Shown here piece after piece: positions 1-8,483 of a stretch of DNA of 64,000 nucleotides. The position numbers and the translations under genes were made by a program. Below the pieces are notes generated by a model. That model saw only the letters and a program-made list of their open reading frames with translations, made no database searches and was not told the origin of the DNA. The first letter of the stretch is position 1. Every line of letters begins with the position of its first letter. Source of the DNA: Lysobacter auxotrophicus (GTDB taxonomy: Bacteria > Pseudomonadota > Gammaproteobacteria > Xanthomonadales > Xanthomonadaceae). The stretch covers positions 3,162,001 to 3,226,000 of the forward strand of contig NZ_AP027041.1 in NCBI RefSeq assembly GCF_027924565.1, read 5' to 3'.

Positions 1-1815
1 CTCATCGACACCCCGGGCTATCCGGATTTCCGCGGGCCCGCGCTCTCGGCGCTGGGCGCGGTGGAAACCGTGGCCGTCGTCGTCGATGCCGCCACCGGCG
101 TGGAATACGGCGCGCGCCGGATGATGGAGTACGCGCGCGGCCGCAACCTGTGCCGGGCCATCATCGTCAACAAGATCGACCATGAAGGCGCCGCGCTCGA
201 CGGCGTGCTGTCGGACCTGCGCGAGACCTTCGGCCCGGAATGCCTCCCCCTCAACCTGCCCGCCGAAGGCGGAAAGCGCGTGGTCGATTGCCTGCTCAAC
301 CCGCAGGGCGACAGCGACCTGGGGTCCGTGGCCGACTGGCACCAGAAGATCATCGACCAGATCGTCGAGATCAACGAAACGGTGATGGAGCACTACCTCG
401 ACGTGGGCGAAGAAGGGCTTTCGGGCGAGGAATTGCACGACGCATTCGAGCAATGCCTGCGCGAAGGCCACCTGGTGCCGGTGCTGTTCTGCTCCGCGCG
501 CACGGGCGTCGGCATCGCCGAACTGCTGGACGTGGCCGAACGCTGGTTCCCCAATCCCGCCGAAGCCAACGCGCCGCCGTTCGAGAAGGGCCCCGAACGC
601 ACGCGCATCCAGGCCACGCCCGATCCGAAGGCGCACGTCATCGCCGACGTGTTCAAGATCGTCAACGATCCCTTCGTCGGCAAGCTCGGCGTGTTCCGCG
701 TGCACCAGGGCACGGTGAAGAAGGACACGCAGCTGTTCGTCGACGACGGCAAGAAACCGTTCAAGGTCGGCCATCTGTTCAAGCTGCGCGGCAAGGACCA
801 CGTCGAAATCGAACAGGCGATTCCCGGCGACATCGCCGCGGTGGCCAAGGTTGAGGAGCTGCACTTCGACGCGGTGCTGCACGACAGTCACGACGAGGAC
901 CAGATCCGTCTCTCGCCGCTGGATTTCCCACGCCCGATGTTCGGCCTCGCGGTGGAAGCGGCGAGCAAGGGACAGGAACAGAAGCTCGCCACGGCGCTGC
1001 ACAAACTGTCGGAAGAAGATCCATGCTTCGTCGTCGAACACGAGGCCGAAACCAACGAGACGGTGATCCGCGGCCTCTCCGACCTGCACCTGCGCATCAA
1101 CCTGGAACGATTGAAGGAACGCTACGGCGTGGAAGTGACCTCGCGCCCGCCGCGCATCGCGTATCGCGAAACCGTCAGCGGCAAGGCCGAGGGCCACCAC
1201 CGCCACAAGAAGCAGACCGGGGGCGCGGGCCAGTTCGGCGAGGTGTTCCTGCGCATCGAACCGCTGCCGCGCGGCACGGGGTTCGAATTCGTCGACGAGG
1301 TGAAGGGCGGCACGATCCCGGGCCAGTTCATGCCGGCGGTGGAGAAAGGCGTGCGCCAGGTGCTGCGCAGCGGCGCGCTGGCCGGATACCCGATCCAGGA
1401 CGTACGCGTGATCGTCTACGACGGCAAGCATCATCCGGTGGACAGCAAGGAAGTCGCGTTCGTCGCCGCGGGCAAGAAGGCCTTCCTCGATGCGATCGGC
1501 AAGGCGCGCCCGCAGGTGCTGGAGCCCATCGTCGAGCTGGAAGTCAACGCGCCCGAGCAGCACATGGGCGACGTAAGCGGCGGCCTGGCCAGCAAACGCG
1601 CGCGCATCAGCGGCACCGACAGCGTGCGCGGCAACGAGATCGTCGTGAAGGCGCAGGTGCCGCTGTCGGAGCTGGAAGGCTACGCGGCGGAACTCAAGTC
1701 CGTCACCGCCGGCCGCGGCCGCTACTCGCTGGACTTCAGCCACTACGAGCCGGTGCCGACGAACGTGCAGCAGAAGCTGGTCGAGGCGTACAAGCCGCGG
1801 CACGAGGAGGATTGA
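1..1815 (+). CDS. Elongation factor G-like translational GTPase, 5'-truncated
   Basis: The frame is open from the first base, so the N-terminus (roughly 80 residues with the P-loop) lies outside the window; 604 residues remain. The visible part begins inside the G3 motif (DTPGYPDF), followed by G4 (NKID, residues 57-60 of the fragment) and a G5-like SAR. After it come the EF-G beta-barrel domain II and the domain III/IV region with HHRHKKQTGGAGQFGEV and the GGLASKRARISG segment of domain V. This composition matches the EF-G paralogue often named EF-G2 or EF-G-like protein rather than the canonical fusA of the str operon: no rpsL, rpsG or tuf is adjacent. It probably binds GTP and ribosomes, but whether it supports translocation cannot be told from sequence. 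The family call is secure; the specific role is not. Confidence 0.9.
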   Translation, partial: LIDTPGYPDFRGPALSALGAVETVAVVVDAATGVEYGARRMMEYARGRNLCRAIIVNKIDHEGAALDGVLSDLRETFGPECLPLNLPAEGGKRVVDCLLNPQGDSDLGSVADWHQKIIDQIVEINETVMEHYLDVGEEGLSGEELHDAFEQCLREGHLVPVLFCSARTGVGIAELLDVAERWFPNPAEANAPPFEKGPERTRIQATPDPKAHVIADVFKIVNDPFVGKLGVFRVHQGTVKKDTQLFVDDGKKPFKVGHLFKLRGKDHVEIEQAIPGDIAAVAKVEELHFDAVLHDSHDEDQIRLSPLDFPRPMFGLAVEAASKGQEQKLATALHKLSEEDPCFVVEHEAETNETVIRGLSDLHLRINLERLKERYGVEVTSRPPRIAYRETVSGKAEGHHRHKKQTGGAGQFGEVFLRIEPLPRGTGFEFVDEVKGGTIPGQFMPAVEKGVRQVLRSGALAGYPIQDVRVIVYDGKHHPVDSKEVAFVAAGKKAFLDAIGKARPQVLEPIVELEVNAPEQHMGDVSGGLASKRARISGTDSVRGNEIVVKAQVPLSELEGYAAELKSVTAGRGRYSLDFSHYEPVPTNVQQKLVEAYKPRHEED

Positions 1816-1902
1816 GGTCGGCGGCCGGCACGCGTGCGACGCGATGCCGGCTTCACGCGCCTGTGGCCACTCTGTGCGCTCCGCCACGGACGAGCGCCCC
1901 CC

Positions 1903-3150
1903 ATGCGATCGACACGAACCACGCTGCCGACCGTTGTGATGGTCGCCTTGGGCATGACGCTGGCGGTGTTCGCGAGCCTCCCGGCGTGGGCGCAGACGGC
2001 GCGCAGCGCCAGCCGCGCGATCCCGGCGTTTCCGCGGCCGGCCGGGTTCCCCGATCCGGCGCTGCGCGTGACCTACTCGCGTGCCGACGAAGCGCCGCCG
2101 ATGATGGTGCGCGTGGGCGAGAACCGCTTCGAGCCGCTGTATCGCCGCACGCCCGACGGCGGTTATGCGCCGGCGCGAGCGGCGGGCTATCGCATCGCCA
2201 TGAGTTCGTGTCCATCGATCACCACGCGCGGCGGCGATTACCGCTCGCGCATGATCGACCTCGCCGCCGCGGAATGGGCCTATTTCGGCCTTCCCATCCT
2301 CGACATGGCGGTGGAGCCGGCGGCGATCGTGCCGCGCGTGCTGCAGCCCTCGGGCGTGGTCGAGATCATCTCGCCGCAGCGCAACGCCTCCATCGGCGAT
2401 CGCGTCCTGCGCCAGGCGCCGCGCCTGGGGCTGTCGGAAGACGACTACGAGGTGAGCGGCGCCATCGCCGGCTACTGGGCGGCGACCGGCAGCGAGGAAG
2501 CGATGCGCGTGCAGAGCATCGTCGACTATGGCTGGGAGGGCGCCGGCTGGGCGATGCCGTGGTCGGCGGCGTTCATATCGTGGCTGGCGTGCGAGGCGGG
2601 ATTGTCGACCGAGCAGTTCCGACGCAGCGGCGGGCACATCGACTACGTGCGTGCCGCAGTGCGCGCGCGCGACGGCCAGGATCCGAGCCACGCCTTCGTC
2701 GCGTACGATCTGACCGAAGCGACGCCCGAAGCCGGCGACCTGCTGTGCACGTCGCGCGGCGACAGTTCGTTCGCCTCCATCGCCGATATCCGCTCCGGCA
2801 ACAGCCCGTCGAACGCGCTGCATTGCGACCTGGTGGTGAAGACCGATGCCCAACACAACCGGCTGTATGCCATCGGCGGGAACGTGAACCACGCGGTGAC
2901 CTTGTCGGTGGTCGCCACCGATACGAAGGGCCGGCCGCTGACGGACTCGGACATCATCGGCGCGCATCGCTGGTTCGCGGTGCTCAAGCCGCGCGTGGGC
3001 GGGAAGGTCGCGCACGACCTGGACGGTACGCCGACGGTGCAGATGCTCTATCGCGACTACGCGCGCTACGCCGGCGCCCGACGCGGACAACCGCCCGTGC
3101 CCGTCGAGGCGCGTGGGGCGAAGGCGAAGGCGAATGCGGCATCTCCTTGA
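1903..3150 (+). CDS. Exported DUF2272 domain protein
   Basis: 415 residues. The start at 1903 is preferred over the in-frame ATG at 1834 because it opens directly into a signal peptide (MRSTRTTLPTVVMVALGM..., cleavage likely after AWA-Q). The mature protein carries a DUF2272-like region: a segment of small and aromatic residues (AEWAYFGLP), then MPWSAAFISWLACEAG, resembling the region around the nucleophile in papain-like/CHAP folds, and a late H-A-V-T-L-S-V-V stretch. A periplasmic hydrolase-like role is possible but unproven. The C-terminus is basic and Ala-rich. It lies 87 nt after the EF-G gene and shares no obvious operon logic with it. The family assignment is from recognised motifs, not from a search. 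Confidence 0.75.
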   Translation: MRSTRTTLPTVVMVALGMTLAVFASLPAWAQTARSASRAIPAFPRPAGFPDPALRVTYSRADEAPPMMVRVGENRFEPLYRRTPDGGYAPARAAGYRIAMSSCPSITTRGGDYRSRMIDLAAAEWAYFGLPILDMAVEPAAIVPRVLQPSGVVEIISPQRNASIGDRVLRQAPRLGLSEDDYEVSGAIAGYWAATGSEEAMRVQSIVDYGWEGAGWAMPWSAAFISWLACEAGLSTEQFRRSGGHIDYVRAAVRARDGQDPSHAFVAYDLTEATPEAGDLLCTSRGDSSFASIADIRSGNSPSNALHCDLVVKTDAQHNRLYAIGGNVNHAVTLSVVATDTKGRPLTDSDIIGAHRWFAVLKPRVGGKVAHDLDGTPTVQMLYRDYARYAGARRGQPPVPVEARGAKAKANAASP

Positions 3151-3307
3151 ATCGCGGCCGTTGCCGGGCGGTCGCTGATGCCCACGGCGGCTGGCGGATC
3201 GCAGGACCGACCCACTCGCCTGGCACGACAAACCGTTGCATCGCCGCATTCCCGCCTGCGACACGGCCCACGTAACCTGTGCTCCCGCCGCAGCCCCACG
3301 CTCCGCC

Positions 3308-3949
3308 ATGCCCCTGTTCGACACCGCCACCCTGCTCGCCTACACCGCCGCGGCCGTCGTGCTGGTGCTGCTGCCGGGGCCCGGCACGGCATGGATCCTC
3401 GCGCAGAGTTTCGCCGGCGGCACGAAGCGCGGCATCCAGGCGGGCCTCGGCCTGGAAACCGCGACGCTGCTGCACGCGCTGGCCGCGGGCCTGGGGCTTT
3501 CGGCACTGCTGGCCACCTCGGCGATGGCGTTCGAGTTCGTCAAATACCTCGGCGCGGCGTATCTGGTCTGGCTCGGCATCAAGGCGTGGCGCAACGGCGA
3601 CGCCGGGGCGACGCCTGCCGATGCGGACGCGCCGAAACCCCGCGCGTCCGGCCGCAGCGTCTACCTGCGCTCGGTGGTCACCGGCGTGCTCAATCCGAAG
3701 GTCGCGCTGTTCTTCCTCGCGTTCCTTCCGCAGTTCGTGCATCCCGAGCGCGGCTGGGTGTGGCTGCAGTTCTTCGTGCTGGGCGCGTTGCTGGCACTGA
3801 TCGGGTTCTGCAACGACCTGTTCCTGAGCTTTGCCGCCGGACGCTTCGGTCGACGCTTCGCCGGCGGCAACGGGCGCTGGATGCAGCGCGTGACCGGCAC
3901 GCTCTTCATCGGCCTCGGCCTGCGCCTGGCGATGCAGCAGCGCGGCTGA
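3308..3949 (+). CDS. LysE/RhtB-family amino-acid exporter
   Basis: 213 residues, the usual size for LysE/RhtB translocators. The start at 3308 (MPLFDTATLL) fits the family better than the upstream in-frame ATG at 3236, which adds a hydrophilic leader. About six hydrophobic segments are visible: residues 8-25, 38-66, 67-85, 118-137, 146-168 and the C-terminal helix after about 190. The conserved LPGPGTAW motif follows the first helix, and NPKVALFFLAFLPQF marks the fourth. Such proteins export amino acids or homoserine lactones by proton antiport at the inner membrane. The substrate cannot be predicted. Confidence 0.88.
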   Translation: MPLFDTATLLAYTAAAVVLVLLPGPGTAWILAQSFAGGTKRGIQAGLGLETATLLHALAAGLGLSALLATSAMAFEFVKYLGAAYLVWLGIKAWRNGDAGATPADADAPKPRASGRSVYLRSVVTGVLNPKVALFFLAFLPQFVHPERGWVWLQFFVLGALLALIGFCNDLFLSFAAGRFGRRFAGGNGRWMQRVTGTLFIGLGLRLAMQQRG

Positions 3950-4091
3950 CGTCCATCGGCGCGACGGAACCGCCGGTCGCATCGTCACCCCACGTGGACG
4001 CCGGATCGCTAGCATCGCCGCACGCCACCGCTGCGAGTGGTGTTGTTCATGCGGCGCGGGTATCGTCCGGTGCATCCCCGTGGAGCACGAG

Positions 4092-4664
4092 ATGATCCCG
4101 CGCCGCACTCTTCGCATCGCCCATACCACCCTCTTCGCCATCGCGATGTTCGCGCTGCTGTCGGCCTGTTCGACGATGGGCGCGCTGCTCGGCGACGACG
4201 TCCGCTTCACGCCGATGCAGCTGCAGCATTCGCTGGATCGCAATTTCCCGAAGCATTACGACAAGCTCGGCGGACTCGTCTCGCTGACGCTGATGAACCC
4301 GCGCCTGTCGATCCCGCAGGACGGCAATCGCCTGCGACTGGATTTCGACGTCGGCCTGGGCGCGCTGGGCAGCGACAGCAGCAAGGCGTCGGGGCGATTC
4401 GCGCTCACCAGCGCGCTGCGTTTCGATCCGTCCACGCGCGGGCTGCACCTGCTCGATCCGCGCATCGAACAGGTCGACGTGCCCGCGCTCGGCGGCGTGA
4501 TGAATGCCAGCTCGCGTGCGCTGCTCAACTCGTGGCTGTCCGAGTACGCGCGCGAGGAGCCGGTCTACCGGTTCGACAACAGCCTGCTCGACCGCCTGGG
4601 TTCACGCCGCATCGGCACGACCGCCATCGAGAATGGCAACGTGGTCGTCCACCTGGATCAATGA
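4092..4664 (+). CDS. DUF1439 (YceB-like) lipoprotein
   Basis: 190 residues. ATG 4092 is chosen over GTG 4080 because GGAG at 4082-4085 is correctly spaced before it. A lipoprotein signal peptide ends in LSAC (Cys at about residue 26), so the protein is likely anchored in the envelope. The rest matches DUF1439/YceB: a beta-rich domain with the pattern LGGLVSLTLMNPRLSIP near the start and ALLNSWLSEYAREEPVY further on. Function is unknown; the fold is related to lipid-binding SYLF/TULIP-like proteins in some descriptions, which I cannot test here. The stop is 1 nt from the next start, so co-translation with the following lipoprotein is likely. Confidence 0.8.
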   Translation: MIPRRTLRIAHTTLFAIAMFALLSACSTMGALLGDDVRFTPMQLQHSLDRNFPKHYDKLGGLVSLTLMNPRLSIPQDGNRLRLDFDVGLGALGSDSSKASGRFALTSALRFDPSTRGLHLLDPRIEQVDVPALGGVMNASSRALLNSWLSEYAREEPVYRFDNSLLDRLGSRRIGTTAIENGNVVVHLDQ

Positions 4665-4665
4665 C

Positions 4666-5361
4666 ATGCCGCAGTTCCGACACGTCCTTCTGCTGGCCTG
4701 CGCCGTTGCGTTGTCCGCGTGCGGCGGCGACAAGTCGCGCGCGCCGGGCAGCACGTCCGAAGACGGCACCGAGGCGCTGCCCGCCCCCGCCGGCGCGCGC
4801 GGCAGCGTGACCGGCATGCCCGACGAACCCGGCCCGGGCCAGGTCGGCCCGCCGAAACCCGAAGACGCCGTGGCGCTCGACGCCGAAGGCAATCCCGTGC
4901 TGCCGACGGACGACCCGCTCGCGGGCACGACCGCGCCGGTCGATCCCAATGCGCCGCCCGTGTTGCCCACCGACATCGCGACCAACGAACCCTCGGTCGA
5001 AGACGCCGTCGCCGTCATCCGCGATTACTACGCCGCGATCAATCGCCGCGACTTCGCGCAGGCGTACGCGCTGTGGTCCGACGGCGGGCGTTCGAGCAAC
5101 CAGACGCCGGAGCAGTTCGCCGCGGGGTTCGCCGATACGACGGGCGTTTCGGTGGAGATCATGGCGCCCGGTCGTGTCGATGCCGCAGCCGGATCGCGCT
5201 ACGTCGAGGTGCCCGTCGCGCTGACCGCCACGCACGCCGATGGCCGGCAGCAGCGCTTCGTCGGCGCGTACACCCTGCGTCGCGCCGTGGTGGACGGCGC
5301 CAGCGCCGAGCAGCGCGCGTGGCGCATCGGCACGGCGGACCTTCGCGAAGTGTCGCCGTGA
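4666..5361 (+). CDS. Putative lipoprotein with Pro-rich linker and NTF2-like C-terminal domain
   Basis: 231 residues. The start at 4666 is 1 nt after the stop of the preceding lipoprotein gene. A short signal peptide ends in LSACGG (lipobox Cys at about residue 18). Residues 20-110 form a low-complexity Pro/Asp/Glu/Thr-rich linker. Residues 112-231 (EDAVAVIRDYYAAINRRDF...) look like an NTF2/SnoaL-like cone domain: an opening helix with YYAAINRRDFAQAYALW, then a set of beta strands ending in WRIGTADLREV. I know no function for it. The linker suggests the domain is held away from the membrane. Coupled with the DUF1439 lipoprotein it may form an envelope pair. Confidence 0.7.
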   Translation: MPQFRHVLLLACAVALSACGGDKSRAPGSTSEDGTEALPAPAGARGSVTGMPDEPGPGQVGPPKPEDAVALDAEGNPVLPTDDPLAGTTAPVDPNAPPVLPTDIATNEPSVEDAVAVIRDYYAAINRRDFAQAYALWSDGGRSSNQTPEQFAAGFADTTGVSVEIMAPGRVDAAAGSRYVEVPVALTATHADGRQQRFVGAYTLRRAVVDGASAEQRAWRIGTADLREVSP

Positions 5362-5371
5362 TGCGGACGGC

Positions 5372-5869
5372 ATGGTGAGCGATCCGCGCGAGCGTGACGC
5401 TTCACCGCGCATCGTGCTCGACACCAACGTGTGCCTGGACCTGTTCGTGTTCCGCGATCCGTCGGTGGCGACGTTGCGCGATGCGTTGGCGTCGAACGCG
5501 GTCGTCGGCACGACAAGCGACGAATGCCGCGCCGAATGGCAGCGCGTGCTCGCCTATCCGGTGCTGCGGCTGGACGAAGCGGCCCGCGCAGAGCGGCTGC
5601 GCGAGTACGACGCGGCCATGCATGTGTTCGACGACACGCGACCGCTCGATGTCGTCCTGCCGCGCTGCGCCGATCCGGACGACCAGATGTTCCTGGAACT
5701 CGCCGCGCGATGCGGCGCGCGATGGCTGCTGAGCCGCGATGACGCGCTGTTGCAGCTCGCCCGCAGAACGAAGCGCGAAGGATGGTTCGAGATCCTGACG
5801 CCTCGGCAATGGGTGGAATCGCACATCGCTCGCCGTCATTCCGGCGAAGGCCGGAACCCTGGCCCTTAG
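5372..5869 (+). CDS. PIN-domain protein (putative ribonuclease), orphan
   Basis: 165 residues from ATG 5372; GTG 5375 is a near-equivalent alternative. The PIN fold is shown by VLDTNVCLDLF (Asp17), the SDECRAEW helix (Glu51), DPDDQMFLELA (Asp101/Asp104) and LLSRDDALL (Asp123/Asp124), together the acidic metal-binding set. It resembles the 'PIN family toxin component' group (COG1569-like). No antitoxin-like gene is next to it, so a toxin-antitoxin role is unsupported; it may be a housekeeping or solitary nuclease. The last dozen codons and the stop lie inside a palindromic intergenic repeat starting at 5834, so the C-terminus is repeat-derived. Confidence 0.8.
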   Translation: MVSDPRERDASPRIVLDTNVCLDLFVFRDPSVATLRDALASNAVVGTTSDECRAEWQRVLAYPVLRLDEAARAERLREYDAAMHVFDDTRPLDVVLPRCADPDDQMFLELAARCGARWLLSRDDALLQLARRTKREGWFEILTPRQWVESHIARRHSGEGRNPGP

Positions 5870-5966
5870 CGCCGAGTTTCTTCCTGTTTTCGTTAGCAGC
5901 GCCGGTAGCTGGCGCCGCTATGCAGATCGCATGTTTGCGTGGATCCCGGCCTTCGCCGGGTCACGG
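5834..5966. repeat. Palindromic intergenic repeat, family B, copy 1
   Basis: Two inverted arms flank about 80 nt: the left arm contains CCGGCGAAGGCCGG (5841-5854) and the right arm CCCGGCCTTCGCCGGG (5945-5960). The arms resemble the GTCATTCC-CGGCGAAGGCCGG repeats scattered in many proteobacterial genomes. The 3' end of the PIN gene, including its stop codon, lies inside the left part. A second member is at 21226-21325. Confidence 0.7.
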
Positions 5967-6012
5967 TTTCAGGTGATCTGCCTTCTTCGTGCGAGTGGCC
6001 GCAACGCCCGCC

Positions 6013-8259
6013 TCAAAGCTCGAACCGGTAACTCAACTTCACCAGCAGCTGCTCGTCGTCGCGCAGGTCCAGGCTGTCACGCAGCAGGTCGCTGGCGCGC
6101 TCGGTGAACGGATCCTGCTGGTAACCGCCGCGCCCGTACACGACGTACAGGTACGACAGCGGCGCGAACTCGTAGCGGTAGCGGATCTGGAAGCCCAGGT
6201 TGCGCACGCTGAAGTCTTCGACCAGATCCTCCGACGCGACCGACGCGCCGCCCGGCAGCACGCGATACGCCTGCTGGATGCCCGCGTCCAGGCCGATCGC
6301 CTGCATCTTCACGCGCAGCTCCTGCTTGTTGGTGATCGTCCAGTCCAGGCCGGCATCCACCTGCAGCATGCGTTCCTCGAACTCGCCGATCAGGTTGTCC
6401 TGCTGCCACACCAGCCAGCTGGGAATGCGCTCGTAGAAGCCGCCCAGGTACACGCTGAAGGCGTCGCTGATGAAGTACGTCGGCTGCACGCGCAGGTTGT
6501 AGCCGATCTTGTCGTTGCCGGCGAGGCCGCCGGAGAACACTTCGGCCTCCGTATCCCACGCCCAGTCGCCCTTGCGCGGCCGCTCGTACTCGTAGAACGC
6601 ATTGAAGTTGGCGGGCTTGTCGACGATGCCATTGCCGCGCGTGAGCAGGTCGTCGATGCCGGCGCCGTTGATGTTGATCTGCGCATATTCGTAGCTGCCG
6701 TTGCGCAGGTTGCCTTCGCGGCTGATGCGCAGCTGGCGCGACAACCGGTCGCCGTGGTCGCTGTCCGTGCCGCTGATGCGCGCGCGCCAGTCCTTCATCG
6801 CGTAACGCGATTCCTTCGGCAGGTCGGTGAAACGGCGCATCACCTGCCAGTTCAGGTAGTTGGTGCTGTTGCGCTGCAGGTAGCCGAAATCGTTGATTTC
6901 CAGCTCGTTGCCGAAATGCATCGCAAGCCACTGCTGGCGCCAGCCGTGGTCCATCTCGTAGTTGACCCACATGGTCGCGCCGTTGTCGTCGGTGGTGCGG
7001 CCCTGCTCGTCGATCTGGCTGCCGATGACGCGCGTTTCCACGCTGAGCTTCGCCGTCGGGCGCCAGTTGTGGTCCACGCCCATCACCGTCGCGGTGCGAT
7101 CCAGGAACGGTCGGTCGACGTAGGTCACCATCGCGCCCAGGTTCTGCTTGGCGAGGTCGCGCACCACGCGCACCGCGCCGAACGTGCGGCCGACTTCGTC
7201 GGCTTCGTCCGCGGCGAACACGCCGTACTTGGTCGCGCCGATGCTGCCGTTGAGTTTCACCGCCGCGGTGATGTCGCCGGCGCCGTTGCCGTCGTCCGCC
7301 GGCCCGCCCACGCGGCGCGTATACAGCAGCTGGCTGTAGTCCGACGGCGTGGTGAATTCGAAGATGCCCTGGTTCTCGGTGAAGAACGGGCGCTTGTCGC
7401 TGATGAAGGTTTCGGTGGCGTCGAAGTTGACCACGAGGTCGTCGCTTTCGACCTGGCCGAAATCCGGGTTGATCGTCGCCGACAACTGGAACTGGCCGTT
7501 CGGCTTCCAGAAGATGTCCGCGCCGCCGTCGAAATCGCTGTCGCCGCTGATGTTGTCGTACAGGCCCGACACGTACGGCGTGATCGCCAGCAGCGACTGG
7601 TCGTACTGCGGCATCTCCACCGGCGCGAAGTCGGACAAAAAGCGCGGGCGCGTGTAGCTCGCGCCCGGCCACGCCGCGCGCTCGCCGGTGGAACCGGTCA
7701 CGCGGTCGAGGTAGATCCGCACCGTGCGCACGCCGTCCTTGCCCTCGCGCATCGGCGCGATGTACCAGGGGATGAGCATCTCGACCGACCACGACGTGTC
7801 GTCCTCGCTCACGGCGTGGCGCCAGTTGCCGTCCCAGTCGTCGTTGAACTGGTTCTCGTTGGTGATCACCGCGTCGGAGATGCCGTCCGTCGAGGACACC
7901 GTGAAGTTGTAGCCGGTGCGCGCATCGCCGTCGTAATCGATCATCAGGTTGACGCGGTCGACCTGCTCCTCGAAGTCGCGGCGCACGCGCTGGCGGGTGC
8001 GCGTGTCCATCGGCTGCTCGTTGCGGAACGCGACGGCCAAACCTTCGGGCGTGGCGAGGATCCAGGCTTGCGTCGGCAGCGTCGCCGGCTCGAGCGACAA
8101 CGGCTGGACCTTGCGGAAGTCGGTGACGTGGCGTGCGCCCTCCCATTCGGCAGGGTCGATGCGGCCGTCGATCTCCACGGCGAAGGCGGGCGTGGAAAGT
8201 GCGGCGAATGTGAGGATCGGGAGCAGCGTTGCGCGCATGCGGAGGTCTTCGCGGTCCAT
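6013..8259 (-). CDS. Exported CBM9-like/DUF5916 protein
   Basis: 748 residues (741 if translation starts at ATG 8238, which gives a tighter signal peptide: MRATLLPILTFAALSTPAFA). No convincing ribosome site separates the two starts. The mature N-terminus (EIDGRIDPAEWEGA...) is a carbohydrate-binding-module-9-like domain to about residue 215. A long beta-rich C-terminal region from about 225 (DUF5916) ends in aromatic residues (LVKLSYRFEL) typical of outer-membrane barrels. Related proteins are annotated as surface proteins tied to hydrolase or uptake systems; no substrate can be deduced. It is monocistronic, flanked by a repeat downstream and 224 nt of non-coding DNA upstream. Confidence 0.8.
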   Translation of the reverse strand: MDREDLRMRATLLPILTFAALSTPAFAVEIDGRIDPAEWEGARHVTDFRKVQPLSLEPATLPTQAWILATPEGLAVAFRNEQPMDTRTRQRVRRDFEEQVDRVNLMIDYDGDARTGYNFTVSSTDGISDAVITNENQFNDDWDGNWRHAVSEDDTSWSVEMLIPWYIAPMREGKDGVRTVRIYLDRVTGSTGERAAWPGASYTRPRFLSDFAPVEMPQYDQSLLAITPYVSGLYDNISGDSDFDGGADIFWKPNGQFQLSATINPDFGQVESDDLVVNFDATETFISDKRPFFTENQGIFEFTTPSDYSQLLYTRRVGGPADDGNGAGDITAAVKLNGSIGATKYGVFAADEADEVGRTFGAVRVVRDLAKQNLGAMVTYVDRPFLDRTATVMGVDHNWRPTAKLSVETRVIGSQIDEQGRTTDDNGATMWVNYEMDHGWRQQWLAMHFGNELEINDFGYLQRNSTNYLNWQVMRRFTDLPKESRYAMKDWRARISGTDSDHGDRLSRQLRISREGNLRNGSYEYAQININGAGIDDLLTRGNGIVDKPANFNAFYEYERPRKGDWAWDTEAEVFSGGLAGNDKIGYNLRVQPTYFISDAFSVYLGGFYERIPSWLVWQQDNLIGEFEERMLQVDAGLDWTITNKQELRVKMQAIGLDAGIQQAYRVLPGGASVASEDLVEDFSVRNLGFQIRYRYEFAPLSYLYVVYGRGGYQQDPFTERASDLLRDSLDLRDDEQLLVKLSYRFEL

Positions 8260-8483
8260 GTGGCCAGCGCGGCGAGCCGGCCGCGCGATCGCGCGCCAAC
8301 GGCATTCCGTGCTGCAGATTCGGCTTCGTGCCGGCCCGGGCCGAGTGCCCGAACGGTGCGCAGACTAAGCGGCGCGGGCGAACCCTACGCAGTGGCGTGA
8401 GTCATGGCAACCCTTTGGGTTTTCCGCGCATCAACCCGATGTGGAGCGCCCCCGCGAGGCGGCGCACGACGCGTTGCGCGTCG
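8260..8483. other. Intergenic region with a hairpin after the SDR gene
   Basis: 224 nt between two minus-strand genes. Directly after the stop of the SDR gene (reading the minus strand) lies a perfect stem ACGACGCG/CGCGTCGT with a 3-nt loop (8466-8484). No T-run follows, so it is at best a weak terminator or an mRNA 3'-end stabiliser. I see no clear sigma-70 promoter for the DUF5916 gene. Confidence 0.35.

Noticed and set aside
1023-3275. Long plus-strand frame overlapping the EF-G-like and DUF2272 genes
   Set aside because: It is out of frame with both real genes and Arg/Gly-rich without motifs.
5372-5869. Type II toxin-antitoxin module
   Set aside because: A PIN protein is present, but the upstream gene is a lipoprotein and downstream is a repeat; no antitoxin was found.
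5989-8400. Long plus-strand open frame opposite the DUF5916 gene
   Set aside because: It is an antisense shadow of a clear exported protein. High GC with G/C third positions leaves long stop-free frames; the translation is Ala/Val/Arg/His-rich without domains.
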